A stretch of DNA of 64,000 bases. Source: Herbaspirillum aquaticum (GTDB lineage Bacteria > Pseudomonadota > Gammaproteobacteria > Burkholderiales > Burkholderiaceae_D). Below, in pieces: positions 36,612-46,266 of this stretch. The translations under genes were made by a program, and so were the position numbers. Where the stretch lies: the NCBI RefSeq assembly GCF_002213425.1, contig NZ_NJGV01000008.1, forward strand, positions 62,001 through 126,000. The letters run 5' to 3'. The notes beneath the pieces were generated by a model. The model worked only from the letters and a program-made list of their open reading frames with translations, was not told where the DNA came from and did no database searches. Each line of letters begins with the position of its first letter. Within the stretch, counting starts at the first letter, position 1.

Positions 36612-37475
36612 ATGAAAATCAAATTTACCAAGATGCACGGTGCCGGCAACGACTTTGTCGTCCTTGATGCCGTCAATCAAGCCATCTCGCTCACGCCTGG
36701 CCAGTGGAAGTTCATCGCGGATCGCCGCTTCGGCATCGGCGCTGACCAGATGCTGGTGGTGGAAAAGGCGCAAGGCGCCGGGGTCGATTTCCGTTATCGC
36801 ATCTACAACGCCGATGGCGGCGAAGTCGAGCAATGCGGCAATGGCGCCCGTGCCTTCGTGCGCTTCGTCACCGAAAAGGGTCTCACCGAGAAGCGCGCGA
36901 TCCGGGTGGAAACCATGTCCGGCGTGATCGAGCCGCGCCTGGAAGACGACGGCCAGATCACCGTGGACATGGGCGCGCCCATCCTCACGCCCGCCGACGT
37001 CCCCTTCGACAGCCGCAACCTTCAGCATCGCAGCGAGGCTGAAGACTCGCTCTGGCCACTGGACGTGGCCGGCAAGACCACCTGGATCTCGGTGGTGTCG
37101 ATGGGCAATCCGCACGCGGTGCAGGTGGTGGAGGACAGCGAAGCCGCCCCGGTGCTGGTGGACGGGCCGTTGATCGAGCACCATGAACGCTTTCCCAAGC
37201 GGGTCAATGCCGGCTTCATGCAGGTGGTGGACCGCCACCACATCAACCTGCGCGTCTATGAACGCGGCGCAGGCGAAACCCTGGCCTGCGGCACCGGTGC
37301 CTGTGCGGCCGTGGTCGCAGGCATCCGCCGCGGCCTGCTGGATTCGCCGGTAGCGGTCCAGACCCACGGCGGCGTCCTCAACATCGCCTGGGCCGGTCCG
37401 GGCGAGGCAGTGATGATGACCGGGCCCGCCGTGACCGTCTTCGAAGGCGAGATTGACGTGCCTGACGCACTTTGA
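36612..37475 (+). CDS. dapF: Diaminopimelate epimerase
   Basis: 287 residues. DapF interconverts LL- and meso-diaminopimelate for lysine and peptidoglycan synthesis. The two catalytic Cys are visible: [10 protein letters not shown] (about 75) and [10 protein letters not shown] (about 224). [16 protein letters not shown] opens the protein. A strong bidirectional terminator follows. Confidence 0.97.
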   Translation: MKIKFTKMHGAGNDFVVLDAVNQAISLTPGQWKFIADRRFGIGADQMLVVEKAQGAGVDFRYRIYNADGGEVEQCGNGARAFVRFVTEKGLTEKRAIRVETMSGVIEPRLEDDGQITVDMGAPILTPADVPFDSRNLQHRSEAEDSLWPLDVAGKTTWISVVSMGNPHAVQVVEDSEAAPVLVDGPLIEHHERFPKRVNAGFMQVVDRHHINLRVYERGAGETLACGTGACAAVVAGIRRGLLDSPVAVQTHGGVLNIAWAGPGEAVMMTGPAVTVFEGEIDVPDAL

Positions 37476-37496
37476 TCGCCTTGCCTCCCTGCAACG

Positions 37497-37536
37497 AAAA
37501 AGCGGCTTGCTGAACCATCATCAGCAAGCCGCTTTT
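37497..37536. terminator. Bidirectional terminator between dapF and the Sel1-repeat gene
   Basis: AAAAAGCGGCTTGCTGA pairs with TCAGCAAGCCGCTTTT around a short loop. It can end both the rightward dapF and the leftward Sel1 gene. Confidence 0.9.
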
Positions 37537-37566
37537 CATTTCAGCCCCACGCGCGGGCTGGCCGGC

Positions 37567-39177
37567 TCAGGCCGCCAGGTCTTGCGCTTCGGCTTCCTCG
37601 TCATCCTGAGACTGTGGCAGGACCGTCTTCAGCCGATACAGGCGCTGGCGATAGTTGCCTTCCGGACCGCTGGGCCCGCAATCCATGTCTTCGAAGAGGC
37701 GTCCGATACGGTTGAGCGCACCGCGCTGCTCCCCGGTTTCGACCATGATGAGCCGCCGCTTGCTGCGTGCGTACTGGCTGCGGATGTCGACCATCAGGCA
37801 ATGCCCGCAATCGGCCTGTTTCAAGTCGATCAACAAGGCTTCCGGCCGGGTCAGGCCAAACAGCATGGCCAGCTCGATGCGGGCCGCCAGGAAAGGATGG
37901 GCATTGACCTGCTCACGGCTCATCTGCGCGCGCGCCTGCACGGCCCAGGCCGCAGCTTGCGGGCGGTCGGCCACCTTGTCGAGCAGCGCTTGTGCCTGCT
38001 GCGCCCCTTGGGTCGCGGCCTTCTGCAGCCAGTACAGCGCGCGCACGTCGTTGGCGGGATCGTCGCGCCGGTTGCGCCATGCGCCCACGCCGCACTCCAC
38101 CTGCGCCTCCACATGCCCCATCTCGGCGGCACGCTCCAGGTAATGCTGCACATCCGCAAGATTGCGCTGTGAAAACTCAGGTTTCAGATAGATGCGGGAG
38201 AGCACGTACCAAGCCGCGGCCATCCCCTGCTCTCCTGCCAGGGTCAGCCAGCGGATGGCCTTCTTGTAATTGGCCGAACCTTGCCCGGCGAAACGCCGCT
38301 CACCCGAGGCATCGACCCGACCGTACAACAGGCCCAGGGCCAGTTGCGCATCGCGGTCGCAGGCCAGGGCTGCCAGCTCCAACAATTGCTGCGCCTGCTG
38401 CAGGTCAGGACGCCTGTCAGCCAGATGTACCTCGCCCAGGCGGCGCAGCAATTGGATGTTTTGCGCTCCCAGGGCGGACGCCAAGGCCTCTGAGGGCCCA
38501 TTGAGCTGAGCCTGGAGCTGGTCATGCTGGCGCAGCATGGCGTCGGCCAGGGGCTGGGCGCGCTGGCGGAACACCGCGAAGTCCGACTGGCGCCAGGCGC
38601 TGTCGGCCAGCGCATGCTGGGCCTGCTCGATGCCGGCATCGGCGGCTTTCCGTGTCCAGTGCTGCAATTGCTCCGGCTGCACCGGCACTGCTGCCTGCGG
38701 CTCAGCGGCCGCCTGCGGCGCTCCTGCTGCCGGCGCGATCATGCGTTCGCCCTGGCGCGCCAGCAGCCACTGCGCATCCGCATCGCCCTCGGCCGCCACG
38801 GCCTCCAGCGCGCGCAAGGCGCGGCTCTTCTGTTGAGCACTGGCCGCCGCAGCGCCTGCCGGATGCTCCAGCACCAGGCGGGCCAGCGTGAGGCCCGCAC
38901 GCATGGAACCATCCTCAAACGCCCGCTCATACCACTGGGCCGCTTCATGCGGCCGGGCCACCTGGCTTATCACTTCATACGGAATGTGCTGCGCCATGAG
39001 CTTCCACGCATCGGCCTGCCCCTGGCGCGCCGCTCGCTCCAGCCAGTGGAATGCAGTACCCGGACTTTGCGGCAGTCCATTGCCCCCAAACAGGTAGCGC
39101 TGGCCCAGGTTCAGTTGCGCCTGGGCATCTCCGGCACGTGCTGCGCGGATGATTGCAAGATCCTCGCGATTGGCCAT
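37567..39177 (-). CDS. Sel1-like TPR-repeat protein
   Basis: 536 residues. Several Sel1-type repeats of the form A-x-A-Q-x-x-L-G-x-x-Y followed by A-x-x-W-x-x-A-A-x-x-G-x-A are visible across about 15-400 (for example DAQAQLNLGQRYLFG and HWLERAARQGQADA). A C-terminal 120-residue part (from about LLIDLKQADCGHCLMVDI) lacks repeats and has an acidic tail. No signal peptide is visible. Such proteins are protein-interaction scaffolds; the partner is unknown. It breaks up a gene order that relatives usually keep (dapF next to DUF484 and xerC). Confidence 0.85.
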   Translation of the reverse strand: MANREDLAIIRAARAGDAQAQLNLGQRYLFGGNGLPQSPGTAFHWLERAARQGQADAWKLMAQHIPYEVISQVARPHEAAQWYERAFEDGSMRAGLTLARLVLEHPAGAAAASAQQKSRALRALEAVAAEGDADAQWLLARQGERMIAPAAGAPQAAAEPQAAVPVQPEQLQHWTRKAADAGIEQAQHALADSAWRQSDFAVFRQRAQPLADAMLRQHDQLQAQLNGPSEALASALGAQNIQLLRRLGEVHLADRRPDLQQAQQLLELAALACDRDAQLALGLLYGRVDASGERRFAGQGSANYKKAIRWLTLAGEQGMAAAWYVLSRIYLKPEFSQRNLADVQHYLERAAEMGHVEAQVECGVGAWRNRRDDPANDVRALYWLQKAATQGAQQAQALLDKVADRPQAAAWAVQARAQMSREQVNAHPFLAARIELAMLFGLTRPEALLIDLKQADCGHCLMVDIRSQYARSKRRLIMVETGEQRGALNRIGRLFEDMDCGPSGPEGNYRQRLYRLKTVLPQSQDDEEAEAQDLAA

Positions 39178-39544
39178 CCAGCCTCCACATCAGGTCAGAA
39201 AGCCAAAATTATGCCCCACAATCGACATTTTTTTAAAAAACCATCGAAAACAATCGAAACGCATCTTTTTAACAACAAGGTGGCTGGCGAGACGGGACGG
39301 ATCAAGTTTTGGGGTGCAATGCCGTTAATGAGTGACAAGCTGCAAGCCAAAATTTGCCTGTCAGGCATTGACGGGCAGGAAAGCGTTTGAAAAAAACAAC
39401 ACTACGCTAGCGGTTTGACGCTTTCAACCAAAATTCCGCCTTCCACGTGACCAATCTGCGGCCACGCCAAATGAGAACCCTTAATGTCTCACCATCCGAC
39501 CAGAAGTACGGATCCTCAAGACTATTTTTATAGAAGGATGTCAA
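39178..39544. other. Porin promoter region
   Basis: 367 bp, noticeably AT-richer than the surroundings (39230-39410), with no gene. It separates the leftward Sel1 gene from the rightward porin and must contain both promoters. I cannot place them with confidence; AGAAGG at 39532-39537 is the porin ribosome-binding site. Confidence 0.6.
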
Positions 39545-40738
39545 ATGAAAAAATCTCTGCTGGCACTGGCCGTCCTCGGCGCGTTCGCAGGTGCTGCTCA
39601 AGCACAAAGCTCCGTTACTATCTACGGTATCGTTGATACTGGTATCGCTTACTCCAGCAAGGTCGTCAACGCTGCTGGCACTGGCACTGGCAGCAAGTTC
39701 GGTCTGAACTCGGGCGTGGTCCAAGGTTCGCGTATCGGCTTCAAGGGCGTGGAAGACCTGGGCGGCGGTCTGTCGGCCGTGTTCCAACTGGAAACTGGCT
39801 TCACCAACGACGACGGCGGCCTGCAAGGCGCCGACGCCGTGACCTCCTCCAACCTGTTCCGCCGCAAGTCGGTGGTCGGTCTGGCTGGTGGCTTCGGTAC
39901 CGTGCTGCTGGGTCGTCAAACCGATTTCGCTGACACCATCTCCGCTTACACCGCTGTGAACGACTTCGGTGGCGTGGTCTCCAACTCGGGTTCGGGCCTG
40001 AACCGCCTGCAAGGTGTTCGTACCAACAACTCGATCAGCTACACCACCAACAACCTGAGCGGCTTCACCGGTAACCTGATCTACGGTTTCGGCGAACAAG
40101 CTGGCAAGACCTCCGCTGGTCAAGCCTACGGCATCGGCGGCAAGTACGACAACGGTCCTCTGGGTCTGGGTATCAACTACTACCAGTCCAAGATTGGCAC
40201 CACCCCGTCGGACACTTCGCTGATCCAAGGCGTCGCTCCTTCGGCTAGCGCTTCGGCCTCCACCCTGGCAACCTACAACGCCACCACCGCAGCTAACGCC
40301 GCCAACGCTGGCAGCACCGCTCTGAAGAGCCTGAACGTTGTGGCTTCCTACCAGTTCGGCCCGGCCCGCGTGTACGCTAACTACTCGCGCGTCAAGCAAG
40401 ATCTGAAGGGCACCCCGACCGTTGCTACCGCAACCCTGGCCAACGCACAGAAGGTTGATACCTATGAAATCGGTACCGCCTACTCCCTGTCGCCTTCCCT
40501 GAAGCTGCTGGCAGCTGTTGACCACTCCCGCGCGACCTTCAACGGCGTCAACGGCAAGGGTAAGCTGACCCAGATCAGCCTGGGTGCTGACTACTGGCTG
40601 TCCAAGCGTACCGACCTGTACGCCTTCGTGTCCAACATGCGTGCTACCGACATCCAAAACCCGGGTGTCATCGGCGGCGCAACCGGTTCCGATGCCAGCC
40701 AAACCGCTGTCATCACCGGTATCCGTCACAAGTTCTAA
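39545..40738 (+). CDS. Gram-negative porin (trimeric, OmpC/Omp32-like)
   Basis: 397 residues. Signal peptide MKKSLLALAVLGAFAGAAQA, then QSSVTIYGIVDTGIAYSS, the classic start of betaproteobacterial porins. The chain ends in Phe (ITGIRHKF). It should form an outer-membrane trimeric channel. Codon use differs from its neighbours: many GGT, GCT, TCT and CGT codons, consistent with very high expression. It is a single gene with its own terminator. Confidence 0.95.
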   Translation: MKKSLLALAVLGAFAGAAQAQSSVTIYGIVDTGIAYSSKVVNAAGTGTGSKFGLNSGVVQGSRIGFKGVEDLGGGLSAVFQLETGFTNDDGGLQGADAVTSSNLFRRKSVVGLAGGFGTVLLGRQTDFADTISAYTAVNDFGGVVSNSGSGLNRLQGVRTNNSISYTTNNLSGFTGNLIYGFGEQAGKTSAGQAYGIGGKYDNGPLGLGINYYQSKIGTTPSDTSLIQGVAPSASASASTLATYNATTAANAANAGSTALKSLNVVASYQFGPARVYANYSRVKQDLKGTPTVATATLANAQKVDTYEIGTAYSLSPSLKLLAAVDHSRATFNGVNGKGKLTQISLGADYWLSKRTDLYAFVSNMRATDIQNPGVIGGATGSDASQTAVITGIRHKF

Positions 40739-40803
40739 TTCATGGATCTGAAGCCGGTGTGATTACATCGGTTTCAACCTGAGTTGAACCTGAGCCGTAC
40801 CGA

Positions 40804-40845
40804 AAGAGGCCTGCATGAGCAATCATGCAGGCCTCTTTCTTTTTT
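40804..40845 (+). terminator. Intrinsic terminator of the porin gene
   Basis: AAAGAGGCCTGCATGA pairs with TCATGCAGGCCTCTTT around a 4-nt loop, then TCTTTTTT. Confidence 0.93.
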
Positions 40846-40991
40846 GTCCTCGCCCGCCCTGCCGGCCCCGGCAAGCCCGTCCCGCCAGTGCCGATGATTG
40901 TCAGTGTGTCCGATAGCGAGGATAATCTCGCGATACTTCCGGTACGCTCCTCCCCGCGCGCCACCGGCACTCCAACACAGACCCCGCGACG

Positions 40992-41660
40992 ATGACCACC
41001 GAACTGGATTCCAGCCTGATTGCCGACTACCTGCTCGACCACCCTCATTTCTTCGAGGAGCATGCCGAACTGCTTTCGACGGTCAAGCTGACCAGCCCCG
41101 TGATGGGCCGCGCCGTGTCGCTGCAGGAACGCCAGATGGAAATCCTGCGCGAGAAGATCCGCGTGCAGGAACTGCGCATGGCCGACCTCATGCGCATCGC
41201 CCAGGAAAACGACGAGATCACAAGCAAGTTCCAGGCATGGAGCCGCGCCCTGCTTCTGACCCGCGATGCCGCAGACCTGCCGCGCGTGCTGGTAGACCGG
41301 CTGCAGGAGATCTTCCACGTGCCGCAAGTGACGGTACGCCTGTGGAACCTGGGCCCCGCGCACGCCGGCCATTGGGCCACGCAGGAAGTCTCGGATGATG
41401 CACGCATTTTCGCCAATGGCTTGTCGGCGCCCTTCTGCGGCCCCAACAAGGATTTCGAAGCGGCCGGCTGGCTGGAGGACGCCGCCTCCGTAAAATCGGT
41501 CGCCATGCTGCCGCTGCGCGTGGGTGCTGCGCCCGAAGCCTTCGGCCTGCTGGTCCTGGGTTCGCCCGATCCCAGCCGCTTCACCGCCGACATGGGCACC
41601 GATTTCCTGACCCGCATCGGCGAAACCGGCAGCGCCGCCCTGGCCTGCCTGCTGCGCTGA
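40992..41660 (+). CDS. DUF484 family protein
   Basis: 222 residues. It begins LIADYLLDHPHFFEEHAELL and continues ISLQERQMEILREKI-like coiled segments, then a GAF-like C-terminal domain, as in the DUF484 family (E. coli YigA). The function is unknown. The family is habitually next to xerC, and xerC follows here after 30 bp, so the two are probably one transcript. Confidence 0.9.
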   Translation: MTTELDSSLIADYLLDHPHFFEEHAELLSTVKLTSPVMGRAVSLQERQMEILREKIRVQELRMADLMRIAQENDEITSKFQAWSRALLLTRDAADLPRVLVDRLQEIFHVPQVTVRLWNLGPAHAGHWATQEVSDDARIFANGLSAPFCGPNKDFEAAGWLEDAASVKSVAMLPLRVGAAPEAFGLLVLGSPDPSRFTADMGTDFLTRIGETGSAALACLLR

Positions 41661-41690
41661 GCGCGGCGGCCAGCGCCGAGGAGTCACCGC

Positions 41691-42686
41691 ATGGATGACA
41701 CAACGGTGCCGGCTACGTCCCTGATCGGACAGTATCTTTCCTTCCTGCGCAGCCAGCGCAAGCTTTCGCCGCATACGCTGGACGGCTATGCGCGCGACCT
41801 GCAAGAGCTGTGCGCCCTGCTGGCGCCCGCCGACCCGGAGCAGGACGCCAGTGAACCTGCCCTGCAGCACGTCACCCAGGCCCAGATCCGCAAATGCGCT
41901 GCCCGCCTGCATGCCCGCGGCCTCAACGCGCGCTCCATCTCGCGCAAGCTGTCGGCCTGGCGCGGCCTGTTCGCCTGGCTGGCGCTGGAACAGGCGATGC
42001 CGGCCAATCCGGTCGATGGCGTCAAGCCACCCAAGAAAAGCAAACCCCTGCCCAAGGCCTTGCCGGCCGATGAGGCCATCCGCCTGGTCTCCCAGGCCGA
42101 TCCGGCGCGCGATCCCGATTCCACGCTGGCGGCCTGCAACCGGGCCATGTTCGAGTTGCTGTATTCGAGTGGATTGCGGGTCTCGGAACTGGTTGGCATT
42201 GATGTCGCCGATGTGCGCGAAGGCCCCTACGAATCAGCCGGCTGGATCGACCTGGACGAGGCGGAAGTCACCGTCACCGGCAAGGGTGGCAAGAAGCGCA
42301 AGGTCCCGGTGGGCCAGGCAGCCTTGCAGGCTATCCGCGACTGGCTGCCCTTGCGCGCCGGACTGGTCAAGGCCGACCGTGGGACCGATGGTCACGCGCT
42401 GTTTCTCAATGAACGCGGCGCGCGCATGTCGCCCCGGGTGACGCAGCTGCGGCTCAAGGCCCATGGCAAGGGGGTGGAGATGCCGGCTGACGTGCATCCC
42501 CACATGCTGCGCCATTCGTTCGCCTCGCACGTGCTGCAGAGTTCCGGCGACCTGCGCGCGGTGCAGGAAATGCTGGGCCACGCCTCCATCACCGCCACCC
42601 AGGTCTACACCGCGCTGGACTTCCAGCGCTTGGCCCAGGTCTATGACCAGGCCCATCCACGGGCCCGCAAAGGCGGCGGCAAGTAA
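41691..42686 (+). CDS. xerC: Site-specific tyrosine recombinase XerC
   Basis: 331 residues. With XerD it resolves chromosome dimers at dif during division. N-terminal SAM-like core-binding domain (about 10-110), then the catalytic domain with Arg in SGLRVSELVG (about 162), HMLRHSF (about 269-275), GHAS (about 295) and nucleophile Tyr in TQVYTALD (about 304). The chromosomal context and the DUF484 partner mark it as housekeeping XerC and not a mobile-element integrase. The length is slightly above the usual 300. Confidence 0.93.
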   Translation: MDDTTVPATSLIGQYLSFLRSQRKLSPHTLDGYARDLQELCALLAPADPEQDASEPALQHVTQAQIRKCAARLHARGLNARSISRKLSAWRGLFAWLALEQAMPANPVDGVKPPKKSKPLPKALPADEAIRLVSQADPARDPDSTLAACNRAMFELLYSSGLRVSELVGIDVADVREGPYESAGWIDLDEAEVTVTGKGGKKRKVPVGQAALQAIRDWLPLRAGLVKADRGTDGHALFLNERGARMSPRVTQLRLKAHGKGVEMPADVHPHMLRHSFASHVLQSSGDLRAVQEMLGHASITATQVYTALDFQRLAQVYDQAHPRARKGGGK

Positions 42687-42809
42687 CTGCCGGCCGGCTG
42701 GCGGCCGCGCCTTCGCGAGCGCCGGGCCGTGATCGGATAAAATGGAGGCTTCCGCACGCCACGTGCTACCGAACCGTTGGCCAGTCCCGCTGGCCCAGCA
42801 CACTCGCCC

Positions 42810-43382
42810 ATGCCGACCATGAAAGCCAAAGCCGCCGAATCCTCTCCCGCCAGCACTGCCGCCCAGGCTGCGACGGTGACCGCGCTGGCCGAGGCACAAC
42901 TGCGCGAGGCCGGCGTACGCGTGACGCAGGCCCGCGTCAATGTCCTGGGTGCGCTGCTGGAAACCCGCAGCGCGGCGTCCCACCAGGATATCCAGGATCG
43001 CTTTGCCGACATGGACCGGGTCACGCTCTACCGTGCCCTGGATTGCCTGACCGAAGCCGGCCTGGCGCACAAGATCTCCAGCGACGACCGCATCTTCCGC
43101 TACAGCGCCGGTGCCGATCACGCCGAACACGGCCTGCACGACCATGCCCAAGGCAAGCAGCACCAGCACGGCCACTTCAAGTGCACCCGCTGCAACCGCG
43201 TGTTCTGCCTGGATGCCAGCGATGGCACCGACTTCCTGGCTACCGTCCTGCCCGACGCCGACCGTCACCGCTCCACCGCCGCGCAATTGCAATCGGCCTT
43301 GCGCAAGACCCTGGGCAAAGGCTTCCAGAGTCATGAAGTGGAACTGACCATCAAAGGTTGGTGCGCCGACTGCGCCGACTGA
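42810..43382 (+). CDS. Fur-family metal-responsive regulator (Zur-like)
   Basis: 190 residues from ATG 42810; ATG 42819 is also possible. The winged-helix domain (about 30-110) carries VTQARVNVLGALL and the DMDRVTLYRALDCLTEAGLAHKI recognition region. A His-rich hinge (HAEHGLHDHAQGKQHQHGHF) and two structural-zinc CxxC pairs, CTRC and CADC, follow. These are metal-binding features of Fur, Zur and related regulators. Zinc is the most likely signal, but this is inferred. It lies 123 bp after xerC; no zinc transporter is nearby. Confidence 0.85.
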   Translation: MPTMKAKAAESSPASTAAQAATVTALAEAQLREAGVRVTQARVNVLGALLETRSAASHQDIQDRFADMDRVTLYRALDCLTEAGLAHKISSDDRIFRYSAGADHAEHGLHDHAQGKQHQHGHFKCTRCNRVFCLDASDGTDFLATVLPDADRHRSTAAQLQSALRKTLGKGFQSHEVELTIKGWCADCAD

Positions 43383-43403
43383 CTTTTGGCAGATCCCTTC
43401 AGC

Positions 43404-44141
43404 TCAGCGCGCGGCCCCCAGCGCCGCAAGCCGTCGTGGCAACTGCCGCACTGAACGAACCTTCACATCGACAAAACCCGGCAAGCGACTCAATGCGCGT
43501 TGGCCGCCCATGTGCCCGAGCAGCGCCTGGCTACCGCGCAGATACTGCGTGACCCAGGCCGTGCGCACGCCCAGCTCCCGCGCGCTCTTGAGGTTATCGA
43601 CCGTATCCTCGACCAGGATGCAGCGGCGCGGCGCCACCTTGTGGCGCGCCAGCAGCTTGCGCAGCATGATGCGCGAAGGCTTGGGACGCAGCTGGCGATG
43701 CACGTGCATGGACTCGATGGAGATGTGATGCGAGAAATGCCGGTGCAGCCCCAGGTGCCGCACCAGCTCACGGGAATAACGGCGCGGTGCGTTGGTCAGC
43801 AGGATCTTCTGCCCCGGCAACTGCGACAGCCAGCGCCCGATACCGCGCTCTGCACGCACCATGCCCGGCAGGTCATCGAACAGATGCGCTTCATGCAGGA
43901 ATTCATCCACCCCCAGCCCGTGGTGGCGCACCAGCCCCAGCAGGGTGGCGCCGTAGAGCTTCCAGTAGTGCCGCCGCAGGTAATTGACCGCCGCTTCGTC
44001 GCTGGGCTGGCCATCGTTGTCCAGCACCCGCTTGATGATGCGGTTCATGTTGGTGTTGATGGCCGGGAAGATCGCGTGCGAGGCGTTGTGCAGGGTATTG
44101 TCGAGATCGAACAGCCAGAGCGGTGTAGTATTGGACGCCAT
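43404..44141 (-). CDS. HAD-family hydrolase (pyrimidine 5'-nucleotidase-like)
   Basis: 245 residues. HAD motif I WLFDLDNTLH (about 9-18, nucleophile Asp), motif II ILLTNAPRRYS (about 112-122), and motif IV ILVEDTVDNLKSAR (about 175-188) are present. The protein resembles the SDT1/PHM8-like pyrimidine 5'-nucleotidase group. It reads leftward against the Fur gene. An E. coli HAD phosphatase (YigB) lies beside xerC in the same way, which may be distant synteny. Confidence 0.86.
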   Translation of the reverse strand: MASNTTPLWLFDLDNTLHNASHAIFPAINTNMNRIIKRVLDNDGQPSDEAAVNYLRRHYWKLYGATLLGLVRHHGLGVDEFLHEAHLFDDLPGMVRAERGIGRWLSQLPGQKILLTNAPRRYSRELVRHLGLHRHFSHHISIESMHVHRQLRPKPSRIMLRKLLARHKVAPRRCILVEDTVDNLKSARELGVRTAWVTQYLRGSQALLGHMGGQRALSRLPGFVDVKVRSVRQLPRRLAALGAAR

Positions 44142-44206
44142 AAAAAGACCGGCGCGCCGCCGTCACCGGGGCGCACCTTCAGCAAGCTAGGAAAGAAAGG
44201 CCAGCA

Positions 44207-45139
44207 GTGACCGGATTGATGCAACGCTTGATTATAGTGAGTTTGACCTGGCTGTCCTGCCTGAACTTGCTCTCCCCCGCCCGCGCTGCCACGCCAACCG
44301 ATGCGGCCCCGCCGGCGCCACCGCGCGGCGCCCTTTACCAGGTCTCCGACGGCCGCCATACCTTGCTGCTGTTTGGCACGATCCACGTCGGCGCTCCCGA
44401 CTTCTATCCGCTGGAACCGAAGCTGCAACAAGCCCTGGCCGTGGCGCCCGCACTGGCGCTGGAACTGGACCCGCAGAACAGCGCCGCCATGCAGAGCGCC
44501 GTACAGCGCTACGCGGTCTATCCTGCCGGACAACAGTTGCTGGACCAACTCGACCCGGCACTGCGCGAACGGACCCGGACCACGCTGCAGCGTTTCGGCA
44601 TGACGCCGGACAACGTGCAGCAACTGCGCCCCTGGATGCTGGCCATGGCCCTGACCGTGCAGGAATACGTACGTCACGGCTATCGCACCGACCTGGCCGT
44701 GGACAGCCATCTGGCGGCCACCGTCCGTGCACATGGCGGCAAGGTGATTGAACTGGAAAGCGCCGATCGCCAGATGGGCCTGTTCAGCAAGCTCACGCCG
44801 GCACAGCAGGCGCAATTCCTCTCCGATACCCTGCAGGAGCTGGACGATGCCGACCTCACCCGCAAGCTGGACCGCCTGGTCGCCGCCTGGCGCCGCGCCG
44901 ACAGCGCCGACTTCGCTGCCGCCTTGCAGGAGATGCAGCAGGATGAGAGTTTCGCCAGCCGCTTTGCGGTGCAAACCCTGCTGCGCGAGCGCAACCCCGG
45001 CCTGGCGGCGGGCATTGCAGGACTGCTGCGCCAGCAGGACAAGGCCGTGGCGGCCATCGGCATCCTGCATCTGGTCGGGCCGGGCAGCGTGCCGGTCCTG
45101 CTGGAAAAGCAGGGCTTGCAGGTGCGGCAACTTTACTGA
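44207..45139 (+). CDS. TraB/GumN family protein, exported
   Basis: 310 residues. A signal peptide (to about SPARAA) is followed by the TraB/GumN fold with the first conserved His in LLLFGTIHVG (about 55-63) and the C-terminal AIGILHLVGPGSVPVLLEKQG. The family is thought to be a metalloprotease-like group of uncertain activity. GTG 44207 follows AAAGAAAGG; ATG 44219 is an alternative. The gene reads rightward, 65 bp from the divergent HAD start. Confidence 0.85.
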   Translation: MTGLMQRLIIVSLTWLSCLNLLSPARAATPTDAAPPAPPRGALYQVSDGRHTLLLFGTIHVGAPDFYPLEPKLQQALAVAPALALELDPQNSAAMQSAVQRYAVYPAGQQLLDQLDPALRERTRTTLQRFGMTPDNVQQLRPWMLAMALTVQEYVRHGYRTDLAVDSHLAATVRAHGGKVIELESADRQMGLFSKLTPAQQAQFLSDTLQELDDADLTRKLDRLVAAWRRADSADFAAALQEMQQDESFASRFAVQTLLRERNPGLAAGIAGLLRQQDKAVAAIGILHLVGPGSVPVLLEKQGLQVRQLY

Positions 45140-45186
45140 ATCCGCCCGGCCGCGACGCATCAAAGGCGCGGCAATGCGCTGTGCAC

Positions 45187-45218
45187 AAAAAAAGGGATGA
45201 GCAAGCTCATCCCTTTTT
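45187..45218. terminator. Bidirectional terminator between TraB/GumN gene and argB
   Basis: AAAAAAAGGGATGAG / CTCATCCCTTTTT with a CAAG loop. It can end both converging genes. Confidence 0.93.
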
Positions 45219-45241
45219 GCATGACCGGAGCCCTGCAGCGA

Positions 45242-46135
45242 TCAGTGTGAACGGATCATGGTCCCGAAGGCCTGCTCGGTCAGCACTTCCAGCAGCAGCG
45301 AATGCTCGATGCGGCCGTCGATGATGTGGACCGTGTTCACGCCCGACTTGGCCGCATCCAGGGCCGAGGAGATCTTGGGCAGCATGCCGCCGGAGATGGT
45401 GCCGTCGGCGAACATCTCATCGATCTCGCGCGCCGACAGGTCGGTCAGCAGGTTGCCGGCCTTGTCCTGGACACCGGCGATGTTGGTCATCATGATCAGC
45501 TTTTCGGCGTGCAGGATCTCGGCGATCTTGCCGGCCACCACGTCGGCATTGATGTTGTAGGCCTGGCCATCGTCACCGAAACCGATCGGCGAGATGATGG
45601 GGATGAATGCATCGTCCTGCAGCGCCTTGACCACCGCCGGGTTGATGGCGTCGATCTCGCCGACGTAACCGATGTCGAGGAATTGACCGGGATGCTCCTT
45701 GTCCGGCATCTGCATCTTGCGCGCGCGGATCAGGCCGCCGTCCTTGCCGGTCAGGCCCACCGCCTGGCCGCCGTAGTGATTGATCAGCATCACGATGTCC
45801 TGCTGCACTTCACCGCCCAGCACCCATTCCACCACTTCCATGGTTTCTTCATCGGTAATGCGCATGCCCTGCACGAAGGTCCCCTGCTTGCCGATCTTCT
45901 TGAGCGCCGCATCGATCTGCGGGCCGCCGCCGTGGACCACCACCGGGTTCATGCCGACCAGCTTCAACAGGATCACGTCGCGGGCGAAGCCGTGCTTGAG
46001 GCTTTCTTCGGTCATCGCATTGCCGCCGTACTTGACCACGATGGTCTTGCCGTGGAATTTGCGGATATACGGCAGCGCCTCGGCCAGGATTTCGGCTTTG
46101 ATCTGGGGAGCTACGTTGGTGAGGTCGGTGGTCAT
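45242..46135 (-). CDS. argB: Acetylglutamate kinase
   Basis: 297 residues. ArgB phosphorylates N-acetylglutamate in arginine synthesis. [12 protein letters not shown] (about 32-43) is the phosphate-binding Gly-rich stretch, [12 protein letters not shown] (about 62-73) binds substrate, and NINADVVAG (about 198-206) is a family signature. It starts at ATG 46135 and stands alone between a terminator and the SPOR gene. Confidence 0.97.
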   Translation of the reverse strand: MTTDLTNVAPQIKAEILAEALPYIRKFHGKTIVVKYGGNAMTEESLKHGFARDVILLKLVGMNPVVVHGGGPQIDAALKKIGKQGTFVQGMRITDEETMEVVEWVLGGEVQQDIVMLINHYGGQAVGLTGKDGGLIRARKMQMPDKEHPGQFLDIGYVGEIDAINPAVVKALQDDAFIPIISPIGFGDDGQAYNINADVVAGKIAEILHAEKLIMMTNIAGVQDKAGNLLTDLSAREIDEMFADGTISGGMLPKISSALDAAKSGVNTVHIIDGRIEHSLLLEVLTEQAFGTMIRSH

Positions 46136-46266
46136 GGCAATGTCCTGTCGATGCGATGAGGAAAAAGTGATGGGGTGATGCGGTTAGGGACGCGATTTTA
46201 CATGGAAAGCCGCTTGCCTTCGCACTGCAACATGCGGCGTGTCCTATCCAGACAACGCCGCCGCGC

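Noticed and set aside
41691-42686. Tyrosine recombinase as an integrase of a mobile element
   Set aside because: The DUF484 neighbour and full XerC-type architecture mark housekeeping XerC; no attachment-site repeats are seen.
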